Source of the DNA: Psychromicrobium xiongbiense
GTDB lineage: Bacteria > Actinomycetota > Actinomycetes > Actinomycetales > Micrococcaceae
Direction: 5' to 3'
Assembly: GCF_030271165.1 (NCBI RefSeq)
Contig: NZ_JASSZH010000009.1
Span: forward strand, 62,001-126,000
Length of the DNA stretch: 64,000 bases
Part shown: positions 42,435 to 54,138 of the stretch, piece after piece
Position numbering within the stretch: position 1 is the stretch's first letter
Layout of the letters: the number at the start of each line of letters is the position of its first letter
Program-made: the position numbers and the translations under genes
Notes under the pieces: generated by a model
What the model saw: the letters and a program-made list of their open reading frames with translations, nothing else
What the model was told of the DNA's origin: nothing
Databases searched by the model: none

Positions 42435-43396
42435 TTGTCGAGCTACCGAATACCACCACCTCCAAGGTCTCCAAGGAGATCCAGGCCATGCGGGAGCAGG
42501 GCGGCGTCGTCGCCCTGGGCCGCGTACTGACCCTGGTGGTCCTGACCAAAAAGGGCTACGAGGAGGAGGCCATCGAGGCCGCCAACCTGGCCAGCCGCGA
42601 ACACCCCTGCCGGATCATTGTGCTGGCTGAGGGTGAGGAGGACGAGCAGACTCATCTGGACGCCCAGATCCGGGTGGGCGGGGATGCCGGAGCCTCGGAG
42701 GTCGTGGTGCTCTACGGCTATGGTGAGCTCTCCCGGCAGAGCGAGTCCCTCGTCTCCGCCCTGTTGCTGCCCGACGCCCCGGTGGTGGCCTGGTGGCCTC
42801 ATGGTGTGCCGGAGGATGCAGCACAGACCTCGATCGGGCGCATCGCTCACCGCAGGATCACGGACTCAGCCAATGAGGCCAACCCCCGGGCCGCGCTGGA
42901 ACATCTCGGCCAGACCTATTCCGCCGGTGACACCGACCTGGCCTGGACGCGCCTGACCAACTGGCGTATTCAGCTGGCAGCGGCGTTCGATCAGTTGGAC
43001 AATGAGCCGGTGACCGGGCTGTTTGTCGAAGGTGCGAGCGACTCCCCGTCCACCCTGCTTCTGGCGGCCTGGCTGCAGCGCGCCCTGCAGGTACCCACCA
43101 CGGTGCTCGAAGATCCCGCGGGGACCGGCATCCGCCGTGTGATTCTGGAGCGGGCCAGCGGCTCGGTGGAGCTGTACCGCCCGGGTGTTCTGGAGGCGAC
43201 TCTGACGCAACCGGGGCAGCCCGTGCAACACATTTCTCTCCCCCGTCGTTCGCTGCAAGACTGTCTCTCGGAGGAGTTGCGACGACTGGATCCTGATGAG
43301 GTCTTCGGCGAGGTGATCACCGAAGGTCTGCCGGAGCTGCTGGCCACCGCGACCCACGGCGAACTAGCAAGCGTGTCCGTCCGGGAAGGGGACTGA
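42431..43396 (+). CDS. opcA: G6PDH assembly protein OpcA
   Basis: A 321-residue OpcA, near the usual size. MIVELPNTTTSKVSKEI at the start, VLTLVVLTKKGYEEEAIEAA and EHPCRIIVLAEG, and LLPDAPVVAWWPHGVPEDAA are diagnostic. OpcA forms a complex with Zwf and activates it in corynebacteria and relatives. It is coupled to zwf by ATGA and lies 3 bp before pgl. Confidence 0.95.
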   Translation: MIVELPNTTTSKVSKEIQAMREQGGVVALGRVLTLVVLTKKGYEEEAIEAANLASREHPCRIIVLAEGEEDEQTHLDAQIRVGGDAGASEVVVLYGYGELSRQSESLVSALLLPDAPVVAWWPHGVPEDAAQTSIGRIAHRRITDSANEANPRAALEHLGQTYSAGDTDLAWTRLTNWRIQLAAAFDQLDNEPVTGLFVEGASDSPSTLLLAAWLQRALQVPTTVLEDPAGTGIRRVILERASGSVELYRPGVLEATLTQPGQPVQHISLPRRSLQDCLSEELRRLDPDEVFGEVITEGLPELLATATHGELASVSVREGD

Positions 43397-43399
43397 ATT

Positions 43400-44218
43400 A
43401 TGAGCGTGCGGATCAACATCCATCCCAGCTTTGAGGTACTGGCTGCCACGACGGCGGCCCGCCTGATCACCAAGCTGCTGGACACCCAGAATGAGCGTGG
43501 TGAGGCGACGGTCGTCCTGACCGGGGGCACCGTCGGCATCGCCACCCTCAAGGCTGTGGTGAATTCCCCGGCCTGTGCTGCGGTGGACTGGTCAAAGGTG
43601 AACTTCTGGTGGGGAGATGAGCGGTTTGTCCCCAGCGACAGCCCTGACTCAAACGCCGTCCAGGCCCGCGAGGCACTGCTTTCCCACATCGGAGTTGATC
43701 CGGAACGCGTCCATGTGATGGGCGGCTCGGATCTCTTCCCGGACGCTGCCGCATCGGCCGAGGCCTACTCCCGCGAGTTGGCAGGGGCGGCTGCACGTGA
43801 GCACTCCATGGACGACGACGGCGAGGATCTGGACACCACGGCGTTGGTCTGGCGGGCCCTCCCCCGGTTTGACGTGCTGCTGCTGGGTATCGGACCGGAT
43901 GCGCATATCGCCTCGCTGTTTCCGGAGATGGCGGGAATCCGGGTTCGCGACAAGCTCGTGGTGGGCGTGGAGAACTCTCCGAAGCCGCCGAGCGGCCGGA
44001 TTTCACTGACGCTTCCCGCGATCAACTCGGCCCAGGAGGTCTGGATGGTCGTGGCGGGCAGCGATAAGGCCGGAGCCGTCGGCCTGGCGTTGGCTGGTGC
44101 CAACCCCGTTCAGGTTCCGGCTGCCGGCCCGGCAGGACAGGTCAAGACGCTGTGGCTGATCGATCAGGATGCCGCGGCCAAGGTTCCTGAGAAGCTGATG
44201 CTTAACGGATCCCGCTGA
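43400..44218 (+). CDS. pgl: 6-phosphogluconolactonase
   Basis: A 272-residue DevB-type lactonase, slightly longer than usual (about 250) because of an acidic insert near residues 135-150 (EHSMDDDGEDLDTTALV). LTGGTVGIATLKAV, FWWGDERFVPSDSPDSN, LLGIGPDAHIASLFPEM and SLTLPAINSAQEVWMVVAG are the family motifs. It hydrolyses the product of Zwf. It ends the operon; a strong terminator follows. Confidence 0.95.
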   Translation: MSVRINIHPSFEVLAATTAARLITKLLDTQNERGEATVVLTGGTVGIATLKAVVNSPACAAVDWSKVNFWWGDERFVPSDSPDSNAVQAREALLSHIGVDPERVHVMGGSDLFPDAAASAEAYSRELAGAAAREHSMDDDGEDLDTTALVWRALPRFDVLLLGIGPDAHIASLFPEMAGIRVRDKLVVGVENSPKPPSGRISLTLPAINSAQEVWMVVAGSDKAGAVGLALAGANPVQVPAAGPAGQVKTLWLIDQDAAAKVPEKLMLNGSR

Positions 44219-44252
44219 GGGTACCTCCACTGCACAAAACCACTGCATCAAA

Positions 44253-44288
44253 GGGCGGGGCCTCCACCAGATGGTGGAGGCCCCGCCC
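44253..44288. terminator. Bidirectional terminator pgl / secG
   Basis: A perfect 16-bp GC-rich stem (GGGCGGGGCCTCCACC and complement) with a 4-base loop lies between the convergent pgl and secG genes. A GTTGGGTTT follows on the plus strand. Confidence 0.85.
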
Positions 44289-44324
44289 GTTGGGTTTAAA
44301 GTCAGTCGTTCAGCGCGGACCGGG

Positions 44325-44576
44325 TCAGGAGGCTGAGGAGAACTTGATCACCAGGCCGAGGGCCACGATCACCACGCCCCAGGTCAGGCCCAGCACCACG
44401 GTGAACCGGTTGAGGTTCTTCTCTGCCACACCGGAGGAACCCAGCGAAGAGGACATGCCGCCACCGAACATATCGGAAAGACCGCCACCCCGGCCTTTGT
44501 GCAGCAGGATGAGCAGCGTCAACAGCAGGGACGTAATGCCCAACAGGATCTGCAGGACGATAGTCAAAACTTGCAC
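44325..44576 (-). CDS. secG: Protein-export membrane protein SecG
   Basis: An 83-residue SecG with two transmembrane helices (residues about 2-22, VLTIVLQILLGITSLLLTLL, and 52-75) and the conserved loop LLHKGRGGGLSDMFGGGMSSSLG. It assists SecYE translocation. I chose GTG 44576 (VQVLTIVL) behind AAGG; the frame start at 44600 adds eight arginine-containing residues unlike SecG. It follows tpiA, the usual actinobacterial order. Confidence 0.92.
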   Translation of the reverse strand: MQVLTIVLQILLGITSLLLTLLILLHKGRGGGLSDMFGGGMSSSLGSSGVAEKNLNRFTVVLGLTWGVVIVALGLVIKFSSAS

Positions 44577-44645
44577 GGGAACCCTTCCGCGGGTGACCAC
44601 AGGTCAGTGGCCGATCAGTGGGTGAAACCAGAAACACTCAACGAG

Positions 44646-45461
44646 TCAGTCGGTGACCAGATGCGACTCGAACCTGACAATATTAGCAAATTCTGCCGCA
44701 TCCAGGCTGGCGCCACCAACCAGAACGCCATCCACATCGCGTTCCCGCAGAATGGACGCCACATTGTTGGCCTTGACCGAACCGCCGTAGAGCAGCCGAA
44801 CCCGCGCGGCTACGGACCCTCCGAAGAGCTCTTGAAGTTCCGCACGAATCGCGGCACACATTTCCTGAGCATCCTCGGGACCCGCTACCTCGCCGGTGCC
44901 AATGGCCCAGACCGGCTCGTAGGCGATGACCAGTTCCGCAGCCTGCTCCTCGCTGAGACCGGCGACATCCGCCCGGACCTGCGCCAAGGTGTGCTCCACA
45001 TGGGTGCCTGCCTGACGGATCTCCAGCCCCTCACCCACGCACAGCATCGGGGTCAGACCATGACGGTAGGCGGCCAGAAGCTTCCGATTGAGCAGTTCAT
45101 CGCTCTCGCCGTGAATCGTGCGACGCTCACTGTGGCCCACCAGCACATAGCGGCAGCCCAGCTTGGCCAGGAAGGCCCCGGAGATGTCACCGGTGTAGGC
45201 GCCGGAATCCTGATCGGAGAGATCCTGTGCGCCATAGAGCACTTTGAGCTGGTCGCCCTGGACCAGGGTCTGGACGCCGCGCAGATCGGTGAAGGGCGGG
45301 AACACCACCACCTCGACGCGCTGGAAGTCATGCTTTGCATCAGAAAGCGTCCAGGCCAGCTTCTGCAGAAGGGTGATGCCCTGGACGTGGTCCATGTTCA
45401 TCTTCCAATTGCCGGCAATGAGCGGGGTGCGGTCGAAGGTACCGTTTGTCGATGTCGTCAC
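44646..45461 (-). CDS. tpiA: Triose-phosphate isomerase
   Basis: A 271-residue TIM barrel. The substrate site starts with [11 protein letters not shown], the catalytic histidine is in [12 protein letters not shown], the catalytic glutamate in [13 protein letters not shown] and the phosphate loop in [12 protein letters not shown]. It interconverts dihydroxyacetone phosphate and glyceraldehyde-3-phosphate. The GTG start is six bases after a TAAGAT box, so besides any pgk readthrough it probably has its own leaderless transcript. Confidence 0.96.
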   Translation of the reverse strand: MTTSTNGTFDRTPLIAGNWKMNMDHVQGITLLQKLAWTLSDAKHDFQRVEVVVFPPFTDLRGVQTLVQGDQLKVLYGAQDLSDQDSGAYTGDISGAFLAKLGCRYVLVGHSERRTIHGESDELLNRKLLAAYRHGLTPMLCVGEGLEIRQAGTHVEHTLAQVRADVAGLSEEQAAELVIAYEPVWAIGTGEVAGPEDAQEMCAAIRAELQELFGGSVAARVRLLYGGSVKANNVASILRERDVDGVLVGGASLDAAEFANIVRFESHLVTD

Positions 45462-45467
45462 CGTTTC

Positions 45468-45473
45468 ATCTTA
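45468..45473 (-). promoter_or_regulatory. Predicted -10 box of leaderless tpiA promoter
   Basis: TAAGAT on the minus strand is six bases before the tpiA GTG, with no ribosome site between. It lies downstream of the pgk terminator hairpin, which fits independent transcription. Confidence 0.55.
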
Positions 45474-45562
45474 GTGGCTCGCTCCTCACGGACCGAAGAT
45501 GACTTGCCTCTCTCCGCCCGGCATCCTTCGTTCATGGTGCAGCGCAGCAGTCATAGCAACGG

Positions 45563-45605
45563 CAGAGGCCGCCCATCACCTTTCTGGGATGATGGGCGGC
45601 CTCTG
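45563..45605. terminator. Hairpin between pgk and tpiA
   Basis: CAGAGGCCGCCCATCA and its exact complement form a 16-bp stem with an 11-base loop, 14 bp past the pgk stop. It would end the gap-pgk transcript. Confidence 0.8.
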
Positions 45606-45619
45606 ACGCCGAAGGGTAC

Positions 45620-46858
45620 TTAGCGGTCCAGTGCCACCAGTCCGGGGAGTTCCTTGCCTTCCAGGAACTCCAGGCTGGCGCCACCACCGGTGGAGATATG
45701 CCCGAAGGAATCCTCAGCAAAGCCCAGACTGCGCACGGCGGCAGCAGAATCGCCACCGCCGACGACGGTCAGGGCACCAGCCGCGCTGGCCTCAGCCAGT
45801 GCCTGGGCCACCGCCCGGGTACCAGCGGAGAAGGCCTCGAATTCGAAGACTCCCATCGGGCCGTTCCAGAACACCGTCCGAGCGGCGGTGATGCGGTCCG
45901 CGAAGGCTGCAGCGGTGGCCGGTCCGATATCCAGGCCGATGCCAGCAGAACCGAAGGAGCTGCCTTCGATCGCCTCGGCGCTGACCAGCTCGTGGGCGGC
46001 ATCCGGTGCAAACCGCTCGGCCACCACGACGTCAGTGGGCAGCACGAATTCGGTGCCAGCGGCTGAGGCACGGGCCAGGTAGTCCTTGACGGTGTCAATC
46101 TGATCCGCCTCCAGCAGGCTGGACCCCACTGCGTAGCCCTGAGCAGCCAGGAAGGTGAACAGCATGCCGCCACCGACCAAAATGGTGTCCGCCTTGCCGA
46201 TCAGGTTCTCGATCACGGCAAGCTTGTCCGAGACCTTGGAGCCACCGAGCACCACCACATAGGGGCGCTCAGTATCCGTGGTCAGCTTCTCCAGCACCGT
46301 GAGCTCCGCACGCACCAGATCGCCCTGGTAGGAAGGCAGAATCCGCGCGATGTCGTAGACACTGGCGTGCTTGCGGTGCACGGCACCAAAGGCATCATCC
46401 ACATAAGCACCATGCTCGCCGGTGAGGGCGGCGAGCTCCGCCGCGAACTGCTGGCGTTCGGCATCGTCCTTGCTGGTCTCCCGGGCGTCAAAACGCACGT
46501 TCTCCAGAACCAGGACGGAACCGTCGGCAAGCGCAGCCGCAGCAGCCTGCGCTCCCGGGCCGGTGGTGTCCGGCGCCAGGCTGATGGTCAGCGCCGGGGC
46601 CAGCTCTGCCATCCGGGTCACTGCCGGGGCCAGAGAGTACTTCTCCTCCGGAGCGCCCTGGGGACGGCCCAGGTGAGCACTCACCAGAACCCGTGCACCG
46701 GCCTCAGCCAGCGCTGCGATGACAGGCAGAGAAGCCCGGATACGCCCATCATCGGTGACTAGAGAGCCGTCGAGCGGCACGTTCAGGTCACTTCGAACCA
46801 GAACGTACCGCCCGCGGACACCTTCATCGATGAGCTCGTTGAGGGTGTGAAGAGTCAT
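45620..46858 (-). CDS. pgk: Phosphoglycerate kinase
   Basis: A 412-residue kinase. YVLVRSDLNVPLDG and RIRASLPVIAAL at the N-terminus, HLGRPQG, VLGGSKVSDKLAVIENL in the middle, WNGPMGVFEFEAF and the nucleotide loop VVGGGDSAAAV followed by ISTGGGASLEFLEG are all in place. It makes ATP from 1,3-bisphosphoglycerate. It follows gap by 8 bp on the same strand. Confidence 0.97.
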   Translation of the reverse strand: MTLHTLNELIDEGVRGRYVLVRSDLNVPLDGSLVTDDGRIRASLPVIAALAEAGARVLVSAHLGRPQGAPEEKYSLAPAVTRMAELAPALTISLAPDTTGPGAQAAAAALADGSVLVLENVRFDARETSKDDAERQQFAAELAALTGEHGAYVDDAFGAVHRKHASVYDIARILPSYQGDLVRAELTVLEKLTTDTERPYVVVLGGSKVSDKLAVIENLIGKADTILVGGGMLFTFLAAQGYAVGSSLLEADQIDTVKDYLARASAAGTEFVLPTDVVVAERFAPDAAHELVSAEAIEGSSFGSAGIGLDIGPATAAAFADRITAARTVFWNGPMGVFEFEAFSAGTRAVAQALAEASAAGALTVVGGGDSAAAVRSLGFAEDSFGHISTGGGASLEFLEGKELPGLVALDR

Positions 46859-46866
46859 GCCGTGGC

Positions 46867-48191
<1,325 letters not shown>

Positions 48192-48821
48192 TCAGAGAAT
48201 GATCAGCCCGTGAGCACCCTGATGTGCAGCCTCAAAGCGCTTGGCGACGTCAGCCCAGTTCACAATGTTCCAGAAGGCCTTGACGTAGTCGGCCTTCACA
48301 TTGACGTAGTCCAGGTAGAAGGCGTGCTCCCACATGTCGAGCATGAGCAGCGGAGTGGTGCCCACCGCAATGTTCCCCTGCTGATCGTAGAGCTGCTCGA
48401 TGACCAGATTGCCGCCGATGGGCTCGTAGGCCAGGAAGGCCCAGCCGGAGCCCTGCAGGCCCATGGCAGCGGCAGTGAACTGAGCGCGGAAGGTGTCAAA
48501 GGAACCGAAAGCGTCATCGATGGCGGCAGCCAGCTCACCCTCGGGCTTGTCGCCACCGTCCGGGGAGAGGTTGTTCCAGAACACCGAGTGGTTGGCGTGA
48601 CCGCCCGTGTGGAAGGCCAGGTTCTTCGAGAGCTGGTTGATGGTCGCGAAGTCGTTCTTTTCGCGGGCCTCTTCCAGCTGAGCCAGCGCCTGGTTGGCAC
48701 CGGCCACATAAGCCGCATGGTGCTTGTCGTGATGCAACTCCATAATCCGGGCGGAGATGTACGGCTCCAGAGCCGCATAGTCGTAGGGAAGCTCCGGAAG
48801 GGTGTACTGCGTGTAGGTCAC
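48192..48821 (-). CDS. sodA: Superoxide dismutase (Mn/Fe)
   Basis: A 209-residue enzyme of normal length. [19 protein letters not shown] at the N-terminus, metal ligands in [13 protein letters not shown] and [13 protein letters not shown], then the aspartate and histidine in [15 protein letters not shown]. The GTG start has a GGAGGAATC site. It detoxifies superoxide in the cytoplasm. Metal choice cannot be decided by eye. Confidence 0.96.
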   Translation of the reverse strand: MTYTQYTLPELPYDYAALEPYISARIMELHHDKHHAAYVAGANQALAQLEEAREKNDFATINQLSKNLAFHTGGHANHSVFWNNLSPDGGDKPEGELAAAIDDAFGSFDTFRAQFTAAAMGLQGSGWAFLAYEPIGGNLVIEQLYDQQGNIAVGTTPLLMLDMWEHAFYLDYVNVKADYVKAFWNIVNWADVAKRFEAAHQGAHGLIIL

Positions 48822-48982
48822 GATTCCTCCTTGTGATGACGTGCTGATGACTTGTTCAGACGGTGGCGGAGACCAGTAGTTCAGGGCCCCCTCGCAATAA
48901 CGCTATATTTTTATGATCTATTTCCGCATATCGCGATCATCATAAGCGGCGATGATGAACCACGCTCGCCGCTTCTCTCAGG

Positions 48983-49963
48983 CTATTCCTCAAGCATCTC
49001 GAGTGTCACATTTGCCTCGGTACTGGGAATGCCCAACTCCTGGGCGCGTTTGTCAGCCATGGCGAGCAGTCTGCGGATCCTGCCGGCAATGGCGTCCTTG
49101 GTCATCGGCGGCTCAGCCAGCCGGCCCAGCTCATCCAGGCTGGCCTGCTTATGGGCCACCCGCAGTTCTCCGGCATATTTCAGGTGGTCCGGGACGTCAT
49201 CGCCCAGGATCTCCAGGGCACGGTCCACCCGTGCCCCCGCGGCAACGGCGGCCTGAGCGGAGCGCCGCAGGTTGGCGTCGTCGAAGTTCGCCAGGCGGTT
49301 GGCCGTGGCACGGACCTCCTTGCGCATGCGTCGTTCTTCCCAGACCAGCAGGGTCTCGTGTGCGCCCATCCGAGTCAGCAGCGCCGCAATCGTGTCGCCA
49401 TCGCGAATCACCACTCGATCGATGCCGCGCACCTCACGCGCCTTGGCGGTGATGCCCAGTCGACGTGCCGCCCCGACCAGGGCTAGGGCTGCCTCTGCAC
49501 CGGGGCAGGTCACCTCCAGCGCCGAGGATCGCCCGGGTTCGGTGAGCGAACCGTGCGCCAGAAACGCGCCGCGCCAGACGGCCTCGGCCTCGGCAGCGGA
49601 GCCGTTGACCACCACCGAAGGCAGCCCGCGCACGGGGCGCCCCCGGCTGTCCAGCAGCCCGGTCTGCCGGGCCAGTGCCTCACCCTCGCGCACCACGCGC
49701 ACCACATAGCGGTTGCCCCGGCGAAGCCCGCCGCCGGAGACCACGATGATTTCGCTCTGGTGCCCGAAGAGCTCGCCGATAGCCTGACGAAGGCGGCGGG
49801 CTGTCGCGGCCAGATCCACCTCAGCTTCAATCACGATGCGGCCCGAGATGATATGCAGACCGCCGGCAAAGCGCAGCATGGCGGACACTTCCGCCTTCCG
49901 GACAGAGGACTTCTTCGCGTCCAGTCGCGAGAGCTCCTCCTTGACTGCTGCCGTCAATGCCAT
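48983..49963 (-). CDS. whiA: WhiA DNA-binding regulator
   Basis: A 326-residue WhiA: an N-terminal LAGLIDADG-like region ([21 protein letters not shown], then [14 protein letters not shown]) and a C-terminal helix-turn-helix ([17 protein letters not shown], then [20 protein letters not shown]). WhiA controls cell division and sporulation genes in streptomycetes and division in other Gram-positives. It follows yvcK with a 159-bp gap in the rapZ-yvcK-whiA cluster. Confidence 0.95.
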   Translation of the reverse strand: MALTAAVKEELSRLDAKKSSVRKAEVSAMLRFAGGLHIISGRIVIEAEVDLAATARRLRQAIGELFGHQSEIIVVSGGGLRRGNRYVVRVVREGEALARQTGLLDSRGRPVRGLPSVVVNGSAAEAEAVWRGAFLAHGSLTEPGRSSALEVTCPGAEAALALVGAARRLGITAKAREVRGIDRVVIRDGDTIAALLTRMGAHETLLVWEERRMRKEVRATANRLANFDDANLRRSAQAAVAAGARVDRALEILGDDVPDHLKYAGELRVAHKQASLDELGRLAEPPMTKDAIAGRIRRLLAMADKRAQELGIPSTEANVTLEMLEE

Positions 49964-50122
49964 CTACGTACTCGCTTCCTGTGGTTCCCCAGAACCTAGA
50001 TTCACCGCAGGCATACCCGGCAGCCGGACTGTTCTCCGACCGCCGACCCCGCGTCCACCACGGACTCGCCACTGACCGGATGCGGTGCTTGCCTTTCGGC
50101 CGTGGCGATATCCAAATGTTAT

Positions 50123-51127
50123 CTAGGCAAAGATATCGTGAAATGCTGCGGCCAGCCTGAGAGGGTCATGCACCGCCTGCCGATTGTTGACCCGCACCCG
50201 GCTCAGCACGACCTCGGCACCCAGGGCTGCCGCAGCCTGGCTGAATTCCTCCAGATCCCCGACGCTCGTGGGATCGGCAAGCACCACGTCCACCCCGAAC
50301 TCCGGGGCGTACCGGGCAATCACCCGCAGATGATCAGCGGCGCTCATGCCTTCGGCTTCTTTGTCATTGACGTCCAGATTCATGGCCAGGCACCGTTTGG
50401 CAGCCGTGGTGCACAACGCCTGGCGAAGTTCCGGCAACAATAAGTGCGGCAGGACCGAGGTGTACCAGGAACCCGGGCCAAGAACCACCCAGTCAGCCAG
50501 CTCGATGGCGTCGAGGGCCTCGGTGCAAGCGGGCGCGTTTTCGGGGATAAGCGTGACGTCCTCCACCACGCCGGCGGTCGCCAGAGCCGCCTGCCCGGTG
50601 ATGACCTGCAGGGTGGATGAGCCATCCTCAGCCTGGATCCTGCCCCGGCCCCGAATGGTCAGTGGAACGCTGGACATCGGCAGCACCTGACCACGTGCAC
50701 CCAGCAACGCGCCAGCCCAGCGCAAGCCAGCGACGGTGTCGCCCAACAGTTCCCAGAGGGTCACAATGAGCAGATTGCCGAGGGCGTGATTTTCCAGGGT
50801 GGTGCTCTTACCCGGCTTGGCATGAAAGCGATGCTGCATGACGTCACGCCAGGTGCGTCCCCAGTCGGTGTCGTCACAGAGCGCGGACAACGCCATCCGG
50901 AGGTCCCCGGGCGGCAGGACACCCAGCTCTCCGCGCAACCGCCCCGAGGAACCGCCATCATCGGCGACCGTCACGATCGCCGTGAGCTCCTTCGTTACCA
51001 GTCGGAGGGCTGCCAGCGAGGCGGAGAGGCCATGCCCGCCTCCAAGCGCGACCACCCGTAGGTCCTCCCCCCCAGCATGCGGTGTGGAGGCCGGGATCAG
51101 CGGTAGCGGCCCGGTCAGCACTCCCAC
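50123..51127 (-). CDS. yvcK: YvcK/CofD-like gluconeogenesis factor
   Basis: A 334-residue YvcK. VVALGGGHGLSASLAALRL binds nucleotide-sugar in relatives, VTVADDGGSSGRLRGELGVLPPGD is the family hallmark, and VVLGPGSWYTSVLPHLL follows. In other bacteria it senses UDP-sugars and affects envelope growth. It begins at the base following the rapZ stop and is cotranscribed with it. Confidence 0.94.
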   Translation of the reverse strand: MGVLTGPLPLIPASTPHAGGEDLRVVALGGGHGLSASLAALRLVTKELTAIVTVADDGGSSGRLRGELGVLPPGDLRMALSALCDDTDWGRTWRDVMQHRFHAKPGKSTTLENHALGNLLIVTLWELLGDTVAGLRWAGALLGARGQVLPMSSVPLTIRGRGRIQAEDGSSTLQVITGQAALATAGVVEDVTLIPENAPACTEALDAIELADWVVLGPGSWYTSVLPHLLLPELRQALCTTAAKRCLAMNLDVNDKEAEGMSAADHLRVIARYAPEFGVDVVLADPTSVGDLEEFSQAAAALGAEVVLSRVRVNNRQAVHDPLRLAAAFHDIFA

Positions 51128-52048
51128 TTATTCACGACCCAGGTCACGATGCCGGGTGCTCACGCTCACCCGCGGAAGCTGGGCCAGCCGCTTGGCCAGC
51201 TCCACCGCAACCGCCACGGAGCGGTGTTTTCCGCCCGTGCAGCCGACGGCCAGCGTCGCATAGTGTTTGTTCTCCCGCCGGTACCCTTCGAGCACGGGCT
51301 CAAGGGCGTGGACGTACCGCCGGACAAACTCGTTGGCTCCGTTATCGATGAGCACGAAATCGCTGACATCCCGATCCAGACCGGTATGCGGGCGCAACTG
51401 CGGCACCCAGTGCGGATTGGGCAGGAACCGGACATCTGCCACATAGTTCGCATCCGCAGGCAACCCGTATTTGAAACCGAAGCTCATCACCGTCAGCCGG
51501 AGCACCACGGGGCCGGATTCAGAGAACAGCTCGTTGACCTGCGTGGCCAGTTCATGGACATTGAGGTGTGAGGAATCGAGCACCATGTCCGCCGAATCGC
51601 GCAGTGGCGCCACCAACTCCCGCTCCGCGGCGATGCCGTCCAGAATGCGTCCGTCGCCCTGGAGCGGATGGGGACGTCGCCCCTGTTCGAACCGACGGAC
51701 CAGCGCTTCATCGCTGGCATCCAGGAACAGAACCCGGTAGGCCACTCCGGAAGCGGCGAGCGTGTTCAGCGAATCACGGATGTCGCTGAAGAAGGCCTTG
51801 CCCCGGACGTCGACGACGACCGCCAGTTTAGGGAGCGCCTGAGGCGTGCGCGCCACCAGGTCGGCCAGGGTCCCGAGCATCTGCGGCGGAAGGTTCTCCA
51901 CCACGTACCAGCCGTGGTCTTCCAGGGCATTCGCGGCAGTGCTCCGGCCCGCACCGGACATGCCAGTGATCACCAGGAGTTCCGATTCCTGCGGTTTGAG
52001 CGGAGTCAGCTCGCCTTCAGCCCCGTCAACGGGGGTTGAATCCGTCAT
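51128..52048 (-). CDS. rapZ: RapZ-like nucleotide-binding protein
   Basis: A 306-residue RapZ/YvcJ protein. The P-loop is [16 protein letters not shown], with arginine in place of the Walker lysine as is usual in actinobacteria. [45 protein letters not shown] and [16 protein letters not shown] are conserved. In E. coli it controls glmS through small RNAs; in actinobacteria that target is absent and the role is unclear. Confidence 0.94.
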   Translation of the reverse strand: MTDSTPVDGAEGELTPLKPQESELLVITGMSGAGRSTAANALEDHGWYVVENLPPQMLGTLADLVARTPQALPKLAVVVDVRGKAFFSDIRDSLNTLAASGVAYRVLFLDASDEALVRRFEQGRRPHPLQGDGRILDGIAAERELVAPLRDSADMVLDSSHLNVHELATQVNELFSESGPVVLRLTVMSFGFKYGLPADANYVADVRFLPNPHWVPQLRPHTGLDRDVSDFVLIDNGANEFVRRYVHALEPVLEGYRRENKHYATLAVGCTGGKHRSVAVAVELAKRLAQLPRVSVSTRHRDLGRE

Positions 52049-52093
52049 GGCACCCTGCCCATCTGTGTTCGTTTGTTGTCAGTAGAACGGTTC

Positions 52094-54067
52094 TCAGCCT
52101 AACGAAGATTCAATGATTTCGCCCGTGCTCAGATTGACCGCTGGTTCCGGCGCCTGCTCCAACAGCGTGCGGTGGATCGCTTCGGCAAGGACGGGCCCCA
52201 CTCCCCTGACGCTGGCCAGCTCCTCGGGTGAGGCAGCGCGGAGTTTTTTGACCGAGCCGAAGTGCGCCAGAAGCGCGGTTCGTTTGGCCTCCCCCAGGCC
52301 CGGAACGTCATCGAGCAACGATGCGAGCATCGATTTGCCCCGCTTACTCCGGTGAAAAGTGATGGCAAAGCGGTGTGCTTCATCGCGGATCCTCTGGAGC
52401 AGGTAAAGCCCCTGAGAGGTTCTCGGCAGAATGACGGGAAATTCGTCGTCCGGAAGCCAGACCTCTTCGAGCCGCTTGGCCAGGCCGACTACCTGAACGT
52501 CGGTGATTCCCAGGTCCTGCAGAGCCCGCACCGCCGCCGCCACCTGGGGCGGACCGCCATCGACCACCAGCAGATTCGGTGGGTAGGCGAATTTGGAGCG
52601 AACCGGTTCTTCCCCGGGCTGCACGGTGAAATCCGGAGCGGCCAGCGCCCGCTGTTTCGCCTCGGCCTGTTCCGCCAGGAAGTGCCGGAAGCGTCGACTG
52701 ATCACGTCGTACATTGAGGCGGTATCGTCCTGCGCAGCGGCACCGGTGATGGAAAATCGGCGATATTCGCTCTTTTTGGTCAGCCCGTCCTCCACCACCA
52801 CCATGGAGGCCACGACGTTCGTCCCCTGAACGTGCGAGATGTCATAACACTCGATGCGCAGCAGTGGCAGGGGAAGGCCCAACGCTTCCTGCAGTTCCCG
52901 CAGAGCCAGCGAACGTTGGGTGATGTCCCCTGCGCGACGCGATTTATGAAGCGTCAGCGCCTGCTCCGCGTTGGAGGCCACTGTCTCCAGGAGCGCCGCT
53001 TTATCCCCACGCTGTGGAACCTTGACCTCCACCCTGGCCCCGCGCATGCCGCTGAGCCAGGTGGCCAGCTGTTCGCTGTTGCTGGGAAGCAGCGGCACCA
53101 GAACCTGCCGGGGAATCCGGTCATCACCGGTCTCCTCGCCGCCATAGACCTGCTGCAAAAGGTGTTCAAGAAGATCGGCTGGCTCAGAATCTTCCACCTT
53201 CTCCACCACCCAGCCGCGCTGGCCCCGGATCCGTCCGGAGCGGACATAGAACACCTGAATGGCGGCTTCCAGCTCATCCTCATGCATCGCGAAGACGTCC
53301 GCACTGGTGTCCTCAGAGAGCACCACGGCGTTGCGTTCAAAGACCTTCCGCAGCGCGACCACATCATCGCGCAGGCGCGCTGCGCGCTCATAGTCCTGTG
53401 CGGCGGCTGCTTCCGCCATCTGGCTCTGCAAATCGGAGATGAACCTGCCCGCCTCCCCGCCCATGAAGGCGCAGAACTCCTCGGCCAGCTGTCGATGTTC
53501 CTCCAGCGAGACCCGGCCGACGCAGGGTGCCGCACATTTATCGATATAGCCCAGCAGACAGGGCCGCCCGCTCTGCTGGGCACGCTTGAGCACGCCGGCG
53601 CTGCAGGTCCGCACCGGGAAAACCCGCAAGAGAGTGTCCACGGTCTCCCGAATCGCGCCCGCGGTATAGGGGCCGAAATATCGGGTGCCTTTCCGGCGCT
53701 CCCCGCGCATCACCTGGACCCGAGGGATGTCCTCGCCGAGAGTGACCGCCAGGTAGGGGTAGCTCTTGTCGTCCCGGAAGGCCAGGTTGTACCGCGGCGT
53801 GAATTCCTTGATCCAGGTGTATTCAAGCTGAAGCGCCTCCAGCTCGCTGCCCACAATGGTCCACTGGACACTCGCGGCGGCGTGCACCATCGCGTAGGTT
53901 TTCGGCAGCAGATTGGCGGGGTTGGCGAAGTACGAATTCAGCCGGGAGCGCAGATTCTTGGCCTTGCCGACATAGATCACCCGGCCGAATTCATCACGGA
54001 ACCGGTAAACCCCCGGATCGGTGGGAATCTCTCCGGGCTGGGGCCGGTAACTCGCTGGATCTGCCAC
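52094..54067 (-). CDS. uvrC: Excinuclease ABC subunit C
   Basis: A 657-residue UvrC. The GIY-YIG domain starts [20 protein letters not shown], followed by the cysteine-containing [15 protein letters not shown], the UVR motif near residue 205, the RNase H-like nuclease domain with [13 protein letters not shown], and two C-terminal HhH motifs ([17 protein letters not shown]). It makes both incisions in nucleotide-excision repair. I chose GTG 54067 (VADPASYRP), which sits six bases after a TAGGAT box. Confidence 0.95.
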   Translation of the reverse strand: MADPASYRPQPGEIPTDPGVYRFRDEFGRVIYVGKAKNLRSRLNSYFANPANLLPKTYAMVHAAASVQWTIVGSELEALQLEYTWIKEFTPRYNLAFRDDKSYPYLAVTLGEDIPRVQVMRGERRKGTRYFGPYTAGAIRETVDTLLRVFPVRTCSAGVLKRAQQSGRPCLLGYIDKCAAPCVGRVSLEEHRQLAEEFCAFMGGEAGRFISDLQSQMAEAAAAQDYERAARLRDDVVALRKVFERNAVVLSEDTSADVFAMHEDELEAAIQVFYVRSGRIRGQRGWVVEKVEDSEPADLLEHLLQQVYGGEETGDDRIPRQVLVPLLPSNSEQLATWLSGMRGARVEVKVPQRGDKAALLETVASNAEQALTLHKSRRAGDITQRSLALRELQEALGLPLPLLRIECYDISHVQGTNVVASMVVVEDGLTKKSEYRRFSITGAAAQDDTASMYDVISRRFRHFLAEQAEAKQRALAAPDFTVQPGEEPVRSKFAYPPNLLVVDGGPPQVAAAVRALQDLGITDVQVVGLAKRLEEVWLPDDEFPVILPRTSQGLYLLQRIRDEAHRFAITFHRSKRGKSMLASLLDDVPGLGEAKRTALLAHFGSVKKLRAASPEELASVRGVGPVLAEAIHRTLLEQAPEPAVNLSTGEIIESSLG

Positions 54068-54073
54068 ACACAC

Positions 54074-54079
54074 ATCCTA
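54074..54079 (-). promoter_or_regulatory. Predicted -10 box of leaderless uvrC promoter
   Basis: TAGGAT on the minus strand is followed by GTGTGT and then the GTG codon at 54067. The same box and spacing occur before uvrA. Confidence 0.55.
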
Positions 54080-54138
54080 GCTGCGGGCACCGACAGCCTC
54101 AGGGGTGCCGACGACCAGCGCCCCTGTGCTCGCTCGGG